Part shown: one piece after another, positions 39,301-51,346 of the stretch
How the letters are laid out: the number at the start of each line of letters is the position of its first letter
Numbering within the stretch: the stretch's first letter is position 1
Source of the DNA: Toxoplasma gondii ME49
Taxonomy: Eukaryota; Apicomplexa; Conoidasida; Eucoccidiorida; Sarcocystidae
DNA length: 64,000 nt
Reading direction: 5' to 3'
Assembly: GCF_000006565.2 (NCBI RefSeq)
Contig: NC_031467.1
Location: forward strand, 1,700,613-1,764,612
Notes under the pieces: generated by a model
The model's input: the letters and a program-made list of their open reading frames with translations, nothing else
Databases searched by the model: none
Told to the model about the DNA's origin: nothing
Made by a program: the position numbers and the translations under genes

Positions 39301-41430
39301 GTATTCTGTTGTTCGCTTCGTCGTAGAACTTCTGAGACGGAATCCGTACCGCTCCCCTCGGACCGTATGCAAATCGAAATCCTTCTGGGCGCCCCAGGCC
39401 CGTCAGTTGCGACTTGTCACTCAGAGACACGCGAATAGCTGACAGCGAATCTTCCGGCACCGACAAATGACCGGACTGTAAAAGGCGCAACAACAGGGCA
39501 GCACATGTTCTTGGAAACCGGGTCTGTGGATATAGAAAACGAAAGACTCAACAGTGCTCTTTCCAAGTCTTCTAAAACATCAAACAAGCAGGGTTTTCCA
39601 TAGATTCTATGCATTCGGCTTGCTACCAACGAGCCATGAAGCAAGCGGCGCAATAAACGATGGGAGTATCGTAGGTCAATCCATCAAGCAGACACTGTGT
39701 TCACGGAGATTATGCACAGCATAGGCTGACGCTAATCGTGTAGGTGGCCCTCGCTTGCAGAATACAAAGTCAGAGTTTTCGGAAGGAGAGCAGTGCTGTC
39801 AGATACAACGTTTACGGAAATATGAAGTCTTTCTGCATTCTCTTCAGTCCTGCTGGGAGCCTCTGAAAGATGGGGGCTCTATGTGTATACATATAACCCT
39901 CTGTCCATATACACCTATTACAGTGAATTTAAGAGTAATTTCAGTCTCGCAAGAGTCGGAGCACAGACACCAGATGAACAGGTTGTTAGCATTGAGGTAC
40001 AGTCCGCAGCTGATGATTCGCATGCCCACGCCTTCGAAAATTACGCCGTGTCGGTATCCATCGTAGGTCCCAGCCATGAGCCCAGTTGTAACCACACCGC
40101 AGCAGACGAGAAGCTCTGCTGTACCACGAGAGATGGTGGGTCAGTTTTCAAGAATCCTCCTGCAACTTGAGATGCAAACGCACCTCGAGAATAAAAACGC
40201 GGACAGTGTAGTCCTGAGGACTAGCAGCCTCGCCTCCATTTTCTCCCATTTGCTTTGACAGTTCGAGAAGATCTGGCTGATCATCTAACCTGTCCACAAT
40301 GTGGTACAGCACATTGATGCGGCTATTTGGAGCTTTTTTGAGGAATGGTGAGAGGACATGCCGCAGGCGTATAGTTTCCTTCTTGATCTTCATGGGTGTC
40401 TTGGGGATCTGAATTTCACAATCACCGAGTTTATCCCCTTGACAGCCCCAGTCTTGGTCGTAAATGGTTATCCTCATGACTCCAGGCTCCTGATGGAGAC
40501 ACGCGAGACAAACAGAGAGAAGAGGGAAACAGAAACGTGGCAGCAGCGTGCCGTGAATCGAGAGATGGCGCGGCTCATAAGCGCAGACGACACACACCTT
40601 AGCAAGAGGCCCACGGTGTCCTCATCAGGGAAACAAATTCACGGAGTCAAGAAATGCTTTCCTTCTACGCAGCTGGACTCGGAAGAACGCCAAGAAGTCT
40701 CGGCCTCAGTAAATGACCGGAAACGAGGGCCATCATGTGCACTGTTGATTACTGCTGCCTTTCCTGCGGTTAAAAACACCGAAGCTGGTCTCCAGCATGA
40801 CCGAAGCCCTCTTTTAAGGGCCTTGCCAGTGAAGTTCGGGAAGGTGATACATAGCCAGAAAGGCTTTCAGAACGAAGCCTTTCACCCGTCCCTAGTCCGG
40901 AATTCTTCAAGAAGAAGACCTTAGTACACATGACGCGGTACAGATGACGTGTCTCACTTACTTTAACTTCTGTCTCAACCAGATAATCCCACACAGGGTT
41001 GAGCGTGGCCGTCTGGGGGGGAGAGCAGAAAACTTGGCCGCCAAACCGAACATCGAGGTACGGGTCCGATGAGCCCGAAGTGTCTCCTGGGGAACGCAGA
41101 GAGACAGTCAGCAGAAACGGATGGTTTACTGTGGACGGCATGTGGCCGAACCTCTTGGATGATGTGCGCCTGTGCCGAAACAGGCACCTTTTCCACCTCA
41201 AAACGAGATGAGGACATACCAGGTGCGAGGTCTGTACCGGACAAGCACAGCATGCGAAGGTACAAGGGGCCCTCTTGAGGAGGAGGTGTATTCACAAATT
41301 TGTCATTTGGAGCCTCGAGCTTCGTTCGGCAGGCATCGAAGATACTCGGAACTCCAGTAGTCGGATAGCAGCTGCCTCCGCCACCGGCAGCTCTACCAGA
41401 CATGGCGGTCATTAGGATGAAAGCTGTCAT
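18276..41430 (-). CDS. Ferlin: multi-C2-domain, tail-anchored membrane protein
   Basis: Ferlins are calcium-linked membrane fusion proteins; in coccidia they act in organelle secretion. The first exons (41430-41220, 41086-40962, 40489-40184) encode an N-terminal C2 domain (SGSSDPYLDVRFGG). Further C2 exons lie near 39198-39106, 35313-35113 (NSDPFVVV) and 34690-34354. A FerB-like block lies near 31680-31500, and a C2 start near 30740 (LQARNLPALDPD). The large exon 30469-28868 encodes a divergent C2D region. Then follow 24375-24239, 23841-23250 (GRNLLNVDWWGKSDPF), 22788-22623 (STIGEAIIDLEER), 21560-21400 (LRVVIWDVADISVFKG), 20981-20835 (TYNWRIVKKVNLPV), 20189-20017, a 14-base exon 19863-19850, 19434-19317 and 18742-18716. 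The last exon, 18366-18276, encodes one membrane segment and stop. Domain order and the C-terminal GRSAPDALPEPTDRP motif match ferlins. Exons between 28500 and 24400 are less certain. I cannot tell which ferlin paralogue this is. Confidence 0.85.
19850..19863 (-). other. Predicted 14-base microexon of the ferlin gene
   Basis: The upstream exon ends with two bases of a codon at 20017 and the downstream exon at 19434 needs one base. The only sequence that restores both phase and the family motif VEMW is the 14 bases following CTTTTTTTAG. The product then reads M-VEMW-F-ALIPQDVAEAHPAG, matching the ferlin block before the PxGxGR motif. The donor (GTCAAT) is weak. Confidence 0.55.
21312..21345. 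repeat. (CT)n(TA)n microsatellite in a ferlin intron
   Basis: A TCTCTC run passes directly into (TA)n, within the intron before the exon 20981-20835. Confidence 0.85.
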
Positions 41431-41913
41431 GGTGTATTCACGTAAGAAAAGTCCCGAATCCGAAAGGGAAAACAGATGCTGACGACCGTGGGGGAAGTCT
41501 GTCCCCTATGAGGCACAGCCGCGTGTAGACTTTCACCGAAAGTGTCGAAGGACCAACAAGAAACTGCAGTAGAAGCGAATCAGAATGCTGTTGCAGTGTT
41601 TTGAGCGCATTGTCGTAGAACTGCGGTGGCGCAAAAAGGCGACGAGACGTTGAAGAACCCTCTTATCTTCGGAGGCGCGGATTCAAGTGGGAAATGGCTA
41701 CCGCGCTTGTCGGAATCCCACGGAGCTTGCCCGTCGGCTGAGCTCAGCTTTAGTGAATTCCCATCAATGTGGGAACGAGTGAGCAGAGAACGCGGCCGTC
41801 AACACAGATTCCGACCACGTAATCACTAAGTCGTCGACACTCAAAAGAACGAGGGCGCGACGGTTAACAACGTGCGCTGCTCTTCTTGTCTCTCTGATCT
41901 CTTGGAATCTGTT

Positions 41914-41920
41914 TGAGACG
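41914..41920. promoter_or_regulatory. WGAGACG-type motif upstream of the ferlin gene
   Basis: TGAGACG, plus strand, lies about 485 bases upstream of the predicted ferlin start. WGAGACG is an established Toxoplasma promoter heptamer that works in either orientation. A single copy is weak evidence. Confidence 0.3.
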
Positions 41921-44874
41921 GGAAACAGACTCGCTAACAAGAGAATAAAGGACGGATCCCAACAGGTCGTCCACTGGCTTGATGTGACATTTAATGTCAA
42001 CTATGTGCCGATGAGGCAATGGGTAGTTGGAGATACGTCGAACTGCTGTCTTGAAACAGGCGAAAGTGGTGCCTATTCTCGCCTGAAGGTCACCAAAACG
42101 TTCGCGGCTTGACAAGACAGAATGTACTGTCACTCATGAACATACAGTGGACCCTTTGAAAAGATAACGTGCACCACTAGATCTGCCACGGAGCCCGCGA
42201 AAGCTGTGAGACCCCGTTTATTGTGCGTGTGTGTGATTTCCTTGGGCTGAGTTCGCGGAGGCTCGACACCCATCAAAAGCAGAGAAGGAAAGCAAGTGCG
42301 AAGCAAGCAGGACAAGGAACACGCACGGCATGATCACCCGATAAATGCAGGAAAAAGTATGAATCACCGCTCAGCCTCGACAGTCCCTTTCTACCCACGA
42401 TGTGTTTTCAGCGTAAGAGAAATATGGCAGTAGCGTGCTGCAAAGTTCGTGCAGTCACCGGGACTCAATTGCAGCGGTATGGTGCTAGCTGTGGCCAGGT
42501 CCGGCTCTCCCTCCACATGAAGTCGCCTTGAATATTGAGGCCTTTTTTATCATTTCCTCCAAAACTGGACGGCTCTTGATTTTCTCGAAACACACAGGCT
42601 CTCTTCAGTGACGAAACAACGGCAGAGGGATCACTGGAACCATTTTTATCCACACCGCATTCCAGTGCTGAGACAGTTGCTCAGTTGTTTAACATCGACG
42701 CGCGAGAGGATGAGTCAAAAGTACATGGGAACACTTGCATGTGAGTATCTCTTCTCACACATTCGCGGCACGTTATTGAGAGAATTCGAGAATGTCACAT
42801 GGTGGAAGCACCACTACCTGGCAGATTTCCGAAACGCTCGCAAAAACGAGGTGCAATGCACGATCGATCTACGGTCCCAACAGCCACGCGCCCCGGGCAG
42901 ATATTTTTGGCAATCCTGTCTTCTGGAAAACACCACTGAAGGGAAGTAGATCCGGCAGCTTACCGTATATCTGATGACCAAGGTCCGAAGATGATTTGTA
43001 AGCAAACTTTCCTCGGAAAAAGAGATCGCGATGCCTGCTGAGCAAGACCCCTCGCGAGTTAACAAGCTAAAGGTGCCAAACGACCGGCGAGCTTGCTACA
43101 TCGCACATTTATAGGAACACTTGGCGTACACAGTTCAGTTACACCAACAGGTGCGAGGCATTCGGATGTCGGCAACAGATGTTGCTTTATTGTACAAGTT
43201 TCATCAATGTGACGGCACGTCTCCGCAAATGATTAACGCGCCACTTCTTATTGAGGGAGCAGCGCATCATCGCCCCGTTCTCCACTCCTCGAATCTCATC
43301 TCTGATGAACGTCCCCGTGCTGTGGGCACTTTCCCTCCAGAGACAAAGACACCTCCTCAGCAAAGTGATATCTACCTGTCCCAGCGACGGGAGTCACGGA
43401 CTGTCGGGAGTGCTGCGGCTAGCAGCTGACGAGGTTGTGTAAGAGCATGAAGACAACCAGTGTCCTCCCACAGTTGACGCTTTTGTGCTCTGCACAAACC
43501 GGCAAAGCACCTAATGTTCGTATCACGTAGGAAACGGCCACAACTGCTGGCCTCCCCAGCACCTTGCGAGCTTCGTCACGTAGTAAACCAGCGTCATCTT
43601 GAACGGATCTTGCGTTTTTCCCTGTTAGCTAGTGACGATATAAGAGACTTTGAGAAGTAGCAATCGCCAATCGCTTTGCGATAATACGGACACACAGGAA
43701 AGATGGTCATTCCGTTATTGATCATCAGCTGGCGCCAACATTTTCCCGAGATGACAGCAGACGTAGACAGTGCCAATACTCCAGTTCCCACTGTTCGTAC
43801 AAAGAAAATGTGTGACCGTAAAGGTTAGTCGCTACGCTGAGAACGACATGCATAACTATAAAGTGGATAAATGTTTGGCACTACAGTGTGCTTGAATAGC
43901 TGAAGTAGCGTTTCCGTGTCCTCATACACCTAAATGAAACGCCACGTTGAGGCTCACTCTTGCTCTGTCTAGACGCTGCCAAACACTCTGTCGAATCACA
44001 AAACTCGAGGATGCAGGGACACACAAGCAAGGTGAAACAACCACAGGAGAAAGGCACTCAAAACCAGAAACAGCGGCGGCGTAGATCCGCTCGGTCTGCC
44101 GTCAACTAGAGTAACAACTGCCGTCGTTTTGTTGCTTCTCCCATCGATAAGCTGTCGTTCTTCCCTTTCTTGTCTCTATTCATTGGCGAGTTTCTAAAGT
44201 GTCTAGTGGTATCAAGAGAATGCTGTGTTGCAAGTAGGAGTAAGGATCTTCAGCGGTTTGGATGGAGTTCGGCGTGAGTTCTCAGCGCGTCTACCGTAAA
44301 GTCGGCACGGCTTGATTCATGACCAATCCGCCAACCACACCATCCGCGCCGACATCAAGCTCATTGCAAGACACACACCGTCAACCCTTCACGTGGCGCA
44401 ATGTTTTTCGCTTCTTTTTTCTCGTTAGGTAGCCTTATTTCCTGCTGCGGCATTTTCGTGGCCACCAGTACGGGTTGTGGAAGGGGGGTGCATGTGTTCG
44501 TCCCCCTTTTCGTACCTCTAGTCTGTGGGTGGCATCAGTGTCTGCTGCCTTCGTAAAGCGCTCCAAGGTATTGATTTTTGGTCTAGTATTGTGGCGAAGT
44601 CCTTTCCCTACTTTGTCATCTATATCGGGGGCAACTGTCTCGTGGAGAAAAGACGACATCCGAAACATGCGTGGAAACACTTGCCAGTTGCAGCTGAACA
44701 ACTGCCCCATCTCAACCACACCACACTCGAACGTGTTTCCGCGCCGGCACGAAGAAACTAGTAACCGTTTTTGCCGTTTGTAGTCAGGAGGCGAGAGAAG
44801 CTGTAATTTTGTAAGTATTTCAGCAAAGTTAATCTCGAGTTGAAGCGTGCTTGTCGCAAGGTTCCGAGGGGGCT

Positions 44875-44881
44875 GAGACGT
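44875..44881 (+). promoter_or_regulatory. WGAGACG-type motif upstream of GOT1
   Basis: TGAGACG lies about 450 bases before the GOT1 start, in the orientation of the gene. It is a single copy of a known Toxoplasma promoter heptamer, so support is modest. Confidence 0.3.
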
Positions 44882-45327
44882 CGCTACCTCGTTCCACATT
44901 GAACAGCTGGGAGTCCCAGACGAGAGTCATTGCTTTGCATGTTGACAGCAGCGAATTTTTGCATGCCTTCGAGGGCAGTTCGTTTGTACGAACGTCGCAG
45001 GACTCTTCATTCCTCAATGCCTGTGCCTCTACCGTCTCGAAAAGTACAAGCGTCGCTTCTTATCAGGCCCTTCCACGGGTTGCTTCACCGTGAACCCTGT
45101 CATTTCCGTGTGTGAAGAGAAACCTGGAGGGGATTCCCCATACTGGAATTTCTCTCGGAGATACCGTTCGTCGTGTACGGGTTCGTCCCCAATTCTGCAT
45201 GGTATAGTGATATTCAGCATTGTGAAACTTTCGATAACAAGAGAGGGGGCTACTCGCAGATTCCGCGGAACCGGCGTCTTTCGACATTTGCGTCTACTCA
45301 GACAGTCGGACAGGGGAGGCTACGAGG

Positions 45328-45750
45328 ATGCTCGACGACAACCAGAAGATCGGGGTGGCCTTTTGCTGCCTCGGTCTGTGCCTCGGAGGAGTTGGGATTT
45401 TCCTGTTTCTTGATCGGGCCCTTTTAACTCTGGGGAACGTTGCATTTCTCTTCGGTCTCGTGCTGCTTTTGGGGGTTCGGAAGACTCTTGCGTTTTTCTT
45501 CTTGCGTCCGGAAAAGCGACGCGCTTCCTTGACTTTCATCATCGGCGTCGTTTTGATTGCACTTGGTTACTCCTTGTTCGGGTTGCCCCTTCAGCTGTAC
45601 GGCCTGTTCCAGCTCTTCTCCTCCTTCCTTCCTCAAGTTCTCTCAGCTGCTCGCCTTTCCCCAATTGGCTCATGGATTTTGCAGCTCCCCGGTATCAAGC
45701 AGTGCACCAAGTGGCTTCTGGATCGGGACAAAAGCCGCTTGCCGTATTAA
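45328..45750 (+). CDS. GOT1: GOT1-type Golgi transport membrane protein
   Basis: A single-exon frame of 140 aa matches the Got1/Sft2-like family, whose members sit in early Golgi membranes and help vesicle fusion between ER and Golgi. The length equals that of human GOLT1B (138 aa). Family marks are visible in order: DDNQKIGVAF at the start, then a first hairpin of two hydrophobic segments with the DRALLTLGN loop. A GVRKT loop follows, then FFLRPEKRRAS, a second hairpin (GVVLIALGYSLFG), the PLQLYGLFQLF stretch and LPGIKQCTKW near the C-terminus. Four membrane segments are expected, with both ends in the cytosol. The start ATG has a purine at -3 and begins exactly where the family begins. The neighbours are unrelated in function. 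I see no sign of damage. Confidence 0.93.
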   Translation: MLDDNQKIGVAFCCLGLCLGGVGIFLFLDRALLTLGNVAFLFGLVLLLGVRKTLAFFFLRPEKRRASLTFIIGVVLIALGYSLFGLPLQLYGLFQLFSSFLPQVLSAARLSPIGSWILQLPGIKQCTKWLLDRDKSRLPY

Positions 45751-46238
45751 TATGAGCAAAGAATCTCTCCTATCTGTGCACCGTATTGTTTTGCGAAGGT
45801 CCAAACGGTGGATGTTGCTGAAAGGCGGTGCTTTTCGTATAAGGGATACATGCAAAAGCACTTGTCCAAGGCTTTCTCTTCTGGACGAATGGTAGACGGT
45901 GACTTCTTTTCCGAAAACAATTCAATAGCTCTGAGTGCAATGTGCTTCAAACGGTCTGGCATTTGTTTTTCCTCAATTTCTCGCTTTTTGCTGCCTGTCA
46001 CCGTTGTTTTTCCTTCGAACTGTTTCTTCGCTTTTCCATACATCTTCATCGTGACCGGACTGCCCCCAGGCGAACTCCGTCGCGTTTCTTGCACATTCAC
46101 CGACGAAGCTCTGAGCTCCGCTAATATCAGACGGGCTAGGATCGCATTTTCTGTTCGGGCACACAAAGCAACCAGCTTACAGATATCTTTTTCGATGGTA
46201 CGCCCCGAGTGCAACTCCCTAGTGTGAAGAACAGGCAT
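45747..46238 (-). CDS. Possible small Lys/Glu-rich protein convergent with GOT1
   Basis: A 163-codon frame whose stop overlaps the last bases of GOT1 on the other strand. The predicted protein has helical, charged stretches (ICKLVALCARTENAILARL, IALRAIELFSEKK) and no signal peptide or known domain. A plus-strand frame of 139 codons covers the same DNA (45808-46227) but is less protein-like. The segment could simply be the 3' untranslated region of GOT1. Confidence 0.25.
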   Translation of the reverse strand: MPVLHTRELHSGRTIEKDICKLVALCARTENAILARLILAELRASSVNVQETRRSSPGGSPVTMKMYGKAKKQFEGKTTVTGSKKREIEEKQMPDRLKHIALRAIELFSEKKSPSTIRPEEKALDKCFCMYPLYEKHRLSATSTVWTFAKQYGAQIGEILCSY

Positions 46239-48115
46239 GCCGAGTGTTCCACCGGCGGTGTTCCTTGCACTTCAACGTAGAATGGGGTGGGTAGCTTCCA
46301 TCGGTTCTTGGGGTGAAGTCAGGAAGTGGAAGGCTGTTTATTGGCAGCGATAGGCCTGTTGGAGAGCCGATGTCAGGGTGACCTTCATTAGGACAGCACA
46401 CTTCCTGGATCACGAGGATCGCGCATCACAATTTTCGGCGTGGCATCAGCCAACAACAGAGTGCTGGAAACCTTGTGTTACACCCAACGTCACAGAATCA
46501 CACACACAAGTCTCTCGCAGGCCACCGTACTTCAGTTTTCAGAATGAGGCTTAAACTGGTAGCACATGGGATGCAACTCGACAGCTACACATACTTTTAT
46601 TAAAAATTCCATGGGAGCACTGACAATCTGACTGGAATGTATACCAGCAATTGCAGATAAACGGTTTCCAAATCGTAGCGCATGTCTCTTCCATACATCT
46701 TCATTGCAGGGGTAGTGTCTAGGCACATGAGTGCAGCGCCGCGATAGTGTTGCGGGATTGCCGGATGTTCCTGCCGGTGGGCCGGTGTCTGGGATGTTCC
46801 GTGTTGTCGTGAGGATACGTGCGGAACAACTAAATGCTGACCTGAGAGTAGCATGTGATTTGCTTTTGGTAGTTGCACATGTGTGAGATCGCTTCGCTAG
46901 GCAGCTGTAAAGCTTCGAAGGCACGCATTTGGTTTTTATTCGAGATCTTGCAACAGCAAAGGAGTGCCCAGTGGGCACAGCTCACGTACCCGACATGACC
47001 TCCCCCCCCCGTCGGCTTCTCAGAGCAGAAGTTCACCTATGTTAACCCCGCCATCCCAAATCGGAACTTGTCCTAGAAAGCATCAAACGGTACTGCCCTT
47101 TGGGATGTAACACAAAGGGAGCTGTAGCATGGCTGTCGTGCTGGACTTGCGACCGAAGTTCTTCGGAGCTAAGGGTGCCGACGTCTGTGGCTTTAACTGG
47201 TTCAGTCCTGTAGTATTTACGGAGGTACCGACAAGTCGTCTTGGTGAATCCGCTTCACTGTGAGTCTCTCCTCAATCACATTTCAATGGGCTGAATCTGA
47301 CAAGCGCCATTTCTCACATTCGCCAAAGTTTAGTAACCGACACCTGCTGGCATTTAACTCTCTTCCCTACCCCCCCCTTTCGCTTGGTGCATGCAAGGTC
47401 TGCCCTGCAGCAAGCGTCCATCGAGCAGGGCTGGGTGAAGGATGTCTTCCACACAACGCGACGCTCTTGAACTCGTGAAGGTGTTCACCGTAGACTGTCT
47501 TCTCAAATTATGTTTAGAACGCGCAATGATTAGGCAGGAGTAAAGGGTGTGTGGGGACATTTATTGGGCGGGCCGCAGATGCATGACGGACAGGATTTTT
47601 TCGTGTAGCTGTTGCCACGTCTTCCTGAGTGCTTGCCGCTCTAGGTAGCAGTAGTGGACTAAAATTGTCAGGTCCTCTGAATCGCTCACCGTGCATTATC
47701 TTGTCTTTTGACGATGTCGTGCTTTCTCCCGAGGGCGGTCCCTGGTTTACCCCGATTTCCGGCGTTCCATCCGGACTTCTCGTCACAGTCTAATCCTCCC
47801 TCGCTGGGCTGAAGTGGCTGCCCATCAAAACAGGTAGCGATTGACCCCGTATATCAGATTCCCATTTCATGAGACTGTTTTTTCTGTCATGCATGACTCA
47901 CGCGGCGCGTAGAGGCATTCTGCTGCTGATTTATGATGTCTAAAGTCGAAGAACTACGGACCAGAATTTTTGCTTTGGCTGAGGCGTTGGGAATTGAAGC
48001 CGACGCGTCCTGACCGAGTCAATATCAGCCACACTCGACAAGTTTACTTTGATTCTGCCTTCTAAAACGGGATCAGCGGACTGACAGGGGGTCACATGCC
48101 AGAACGATTTTCAAG
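46239..48115. other. Intergenic stretch upstream of SSNA1
   Basis: Only short frames occur. A 44-codon plus-strand frame (about 47128-47262) lacks support. Nothing else is recognised. Confidence 0.5.
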
Positions 48116-49625
48116 ATGACGAGCACAACGAACTCCAACTTACACAACTACAACCACGAGCTCGTTGCGTGCATTGATGACCTCCGCCGCAAGCGCGAAG
48201 AGGTCCACCGCCAGATCATAAAAGTAGGCGCAATTCCTGGTCCAGCGTGGACAAGGTCATTTCGACTGTCTAAGCGAATGTATCATATTCTTGTTTTCTT
48301 TATAAGTGGTCTCATTCGTGTGAAACGAACAGCTCTGGGAGCGGTCTTGTTGCCTCAGTGCACAAACGCCCGCGTCGCTCCTTGGGCTGTCTCTGTTTGT
48401 CATTCATCCCGTAAGTCAACTGCGGCACGCTCTCTGGAGTCTGCCCATCTCAGACAACTGAATCAGTGCATCTTCAAAGATGTCACGATTTTTTTCACGT
48501 TTCTGTGCATGTCTCAGGAAGAGGAGGATAGAGCGAAAGTGCAAAAGGAGATCGCGCTTCTGCAGGAACGGCTTCAGAAGCTCAATGGTCAGTTTTTCGT
48601 CTCAGAAATGAGGAGAGCGCGAGAGTTGATTGCCTTCTGTAATGCAAGAGCTGCATGCAACACAGTGGCCTGATGCCGCTTCACGGGGTACAGAGAAGCC
48701 GGCTTCCATGTTTCGTCCTAATCCATGTCCGCAAGAGCATTGTAAATTGCAGACGCAATATGCGGTTTCGGGTCGAAGTCTGTGGACACAGGATCCAGGG
48801 GGGGTGCTTCACAGACACGGTTTGAGGCTGCCTCTCCTTAGAATTTTGGGCCCTTGGTCGTGTGAGTGTCCTGTTTTCAGATAGTATAACACGCAAGATC
48901 CAAGCAAGGAACGAGTACGACAAAACCATCTTGGAGACAGAAGCAGCGTATACAAAGGTGCGTCCCTATGAGGGAACTTTCAACTTCATCGGCCCGAAGT
49001 TTCCGCGCTGGGGTTTGTCAATATGTGGTGTCTTTCACTTTGTGGCCAAGCATTACCAATTCGCGCTGGACCGCGCGTTGCGTTACAAGCTGTAGCCGCC
49101 TCTAGTGCACATGGTTAGAAGAAGACTGATTTTCCAGGAGTGTACTGGAGTAGTAGGGAATTTTCTTAGCCGTCTACCGTTGTGTCTACGCGAGTAGGCT
49201 GATCGTGTCCACACGGACTGTTTTCATGAAGCAGTGTCGGCAGGAGTTTCATGTGTATGCGACACTGCTGTCACAGTTGAGTCTAAACTGCCAGCTTCAA
49301 TTGGCACTGCGGTGCTTTGTGAAGATGGGGTCTCTGAAAATCCCAAAGATGGGACTCTCTTCGTCATGCAGCTTTTGATCTGCTGTTACCTGAGGAGCGC
49401 CGCGTATTGTTTTTGCTTTTTCTCTAGATTTTAGAATCCGCGCAAACGCTGCTGCACGTACTCAAACGCGAGTCGGTGCATCTGGGCAGAAAAACGTCTG
49501 GCGACCGGGCGGAATTGCCTGGTATTGGCATCACGGGAGTTGGTGTGGACTATTCCCCAAATAGCGTGTCGGAGCTGTCGCATCGACGGGCGGAGAAAGG
49601 GAAACCCACAGCTGGCGCAGGATGA
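48116..49625 (+). CDS. SSNA1: SSNA1/DIP13 filament-forming coiled-coil protein
   Basis: Four exons join cleanly in phase: 48116-48223, 48518-48587, 48881-48957 and 49428-49625, giving 150 aa. The protein aligns end to end with human SSNA1 (Chlamydomonas DIP13). It keeps the YNHELVACIDDLRRKREEVHRQI start, the EEEDRAKVQKEIALLQERLQKLN heptads, KIQARNEYDKTILETEAAY, and ILESAQTLLHVLKRE. SSNA1 is a short coiled-coil protein that forms fibrils and binds or branches microtubules at basal bodies, centrosomes and cilia; in coccidia the homologue is associated with the cytoskeleton. After the conserved core a tail of about 45 residues (Gly, Val, Ser, Lys) differs from the animal protein. The donors are GTAGGC, GTCAGT and GTGCGT, and the acceptors follow pyrimidine tracts. 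The ATG matches the family start. Confidence 0.92.
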
Positions 49626-51346
49626 ACGTATCTGTCGGATTTCCACCAACTCTCCGCACCATGTTGGCTGCCGTGGGAGTCGAATGAGCGCACTTCAGTC
49701 TTCATGGTATACTTGTTTTGTCTCTCGCAGAGTGATGGCTTGCAGCATGGGGTGACTTGCGGAAAGAAGCGCGCGTTCTGACTTGCCAGGCGCATCATGA
49801 TTGTTGGAACACTGTGCTTTATCCTCTCGCACGTGTACTTTCCCTCGCCTGAACAACCTGAGTCTCGTTCAGTGCGTGGGGGGTGGAGGGTGACAAGATC
49901 GGTATCCGTGCTGCGTGACGCCGTAAAACAAAAGATACGATGTCCCCTTTGTAGTCTTCCGGTATTACCTACGGGCTATTTTTGGGATTAGCTCTTTTAT
50001 CTCGGAAACTTCTTAAAGACAGTTGGGCCCCTACCCAATATCGGCTGAACGATGATCGACGTGTCTTCAACCTTTCCTGAGCGCGAGGATACCAGGGTAC
50101 TGTTCACAGAAAGGTCTATTTCGCAAGCAACATACAGGTGCTGCGATAGATTAGCTACTATTTTATTCCTCACTACCGGATTGGTTCTATGCCTAAACTA
50201 AACCGGCACTGGTAATGACTACAGCTTTCAGGCAGACATCTCCCCTCTTCACCCACTCTATCTGCAACATCAGGTAGGTTATGTGAAGCACTGCTGTAAA
50301 GCGGCTGCTCTGTTTTTTTAGCTCAGACTGCCCGTATCGTATGGGCAATCTTGGTTACATCCGATCAGAGACTTTTGACGATTACCGCCGTCGCGTGGTT
50401 CAGTGTTAGTCGTCGGCCTCAACAACCTGCCAACTTGCAGTCAACGGCTGGCGCGGAAGGTATCTGCCTCGATCACCGTCGACGATGCGTAGTTAAAGAT
50501 GGTGTGCGTTCATTTGCTGGATCTGCTGGCAATATGTCAGATATTACCCGAGCATTTGACGCAAAATCAGCTGGTCAGGCAGGACACGCACATCTACGAA
50601 CGCATCGCTTGCACACACGTGCACACTGAAAACCAAAGCCAAGAGCTCAACAAAAAGAACACAGCACCAGACAGACGATCTCAGCGCCGAACTTCTAATC
50701 CCGGAGAATAATTCTGACATTCCGGTGAAAGAAAGCAGGAAATCGGGAGCGAACAGAGTGCATTACCACACATTTCCAAACAAAATTCTAGAAACCCCTA
50801 CTGACGAATCATCCTGGCTTGCAAATCTGACTCGTAAATCGTTGGATAGGAACATTGCGGTACCCCATCATTCCTCGATTTCGTTCAGTTGCGGACACTC
50901 TCTGTTTCCTTGATTTTAAAGTGACCGTACAGAACAGTGACGCAACAGATGGTGGCAGCGACTGGTTCCTCGTTCCAAGACAGCGTATGTCACTGAGCTC
51001 CCAGAGTTGCTCACAAAAACGGTGGAGCTTGAAAATTCAACGTTTCACCGCAACCGAGGTTGATTGCAGGCACTGGACAAAAACGAAACCGTGTTTTTCT
51101 CAGCTTCTTGCCCCGACTGAGGCTCCACTGACATCCTCCGAACGAAAGGAGGATAGTCACTATGATTATAAGGAAATACTGCATCATCTACCTGAAGTAC
51201 ATTAACGCAGGACTGTGTTCAGACGTTAGGCTCCATCTGTTTCGGCAAAGAAAGTAGCCCAAATCCAACAAGCTGCGAGTCACAACCCTGTCTGTCGTAG
51301 CCAGAAAAACCGTATCGGCACTCTCGCTACGGATGATTCCTCCAGT
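49626..51346. other. Intergenic stretch with a mitochondrial fragment
   Basis: This lies between the 3' ends of SSNA1 and the minus-strand secreted gene. Apart from the cytochrome b piece near 50130-50205, nothing is recognised. Confidence 0.5.
50130..50205 (+). pseudogene. Nuclear fragment of mitochondrial cytochrome b (3' end)
   Basis: The plus strand reads QATY, a changed four-residue stretch, then RLATILFLTTGLVLCLN and TAA. This is the C-terminus of coccidian cytochrome b (family ending RLATILYLTTGLVLCLY). Near-identity at the DNA level is visible over the last 50 bases (TAGATTAGCTACTATTTTAT and ACTACCGGATTGGTTCTATG). It is a short nuclear insertion of mitochondrial DNA (NUMT); such pieces are abundant in Toxoplasma-type genomes. 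The matching upstream piece of the gene is not adjacent. Confidence 0.85.

Larger units (their letters stand above)
41431..45327. other. Intergenic region between divergent ferlin and GOT1 genes
   Basis: Nearly 4 kb with only short reading frames. The longest (42608-42949 plus, 113 codons; 44435-44899 minus, 154 codons) show no family resemblance or convincing splice context. The region probably contains both promoters and long untranslated leaders, which are common in coccidia. Confidence 0.5.

Noticed and set aside
42608..42949. Plus-strand frame of 113 codons upstream of GOT1
   Set aside because: There is no family resemblance, no splice context and no compositional signal; it is likely chance or leader sequence.
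44435..44899. Minus-strand frame of 154 codons
   Set aside because: It lies in the probable GOT1 upstream region, with mixed composition and no domain; equally long chance frames are common in DNA of this composition.
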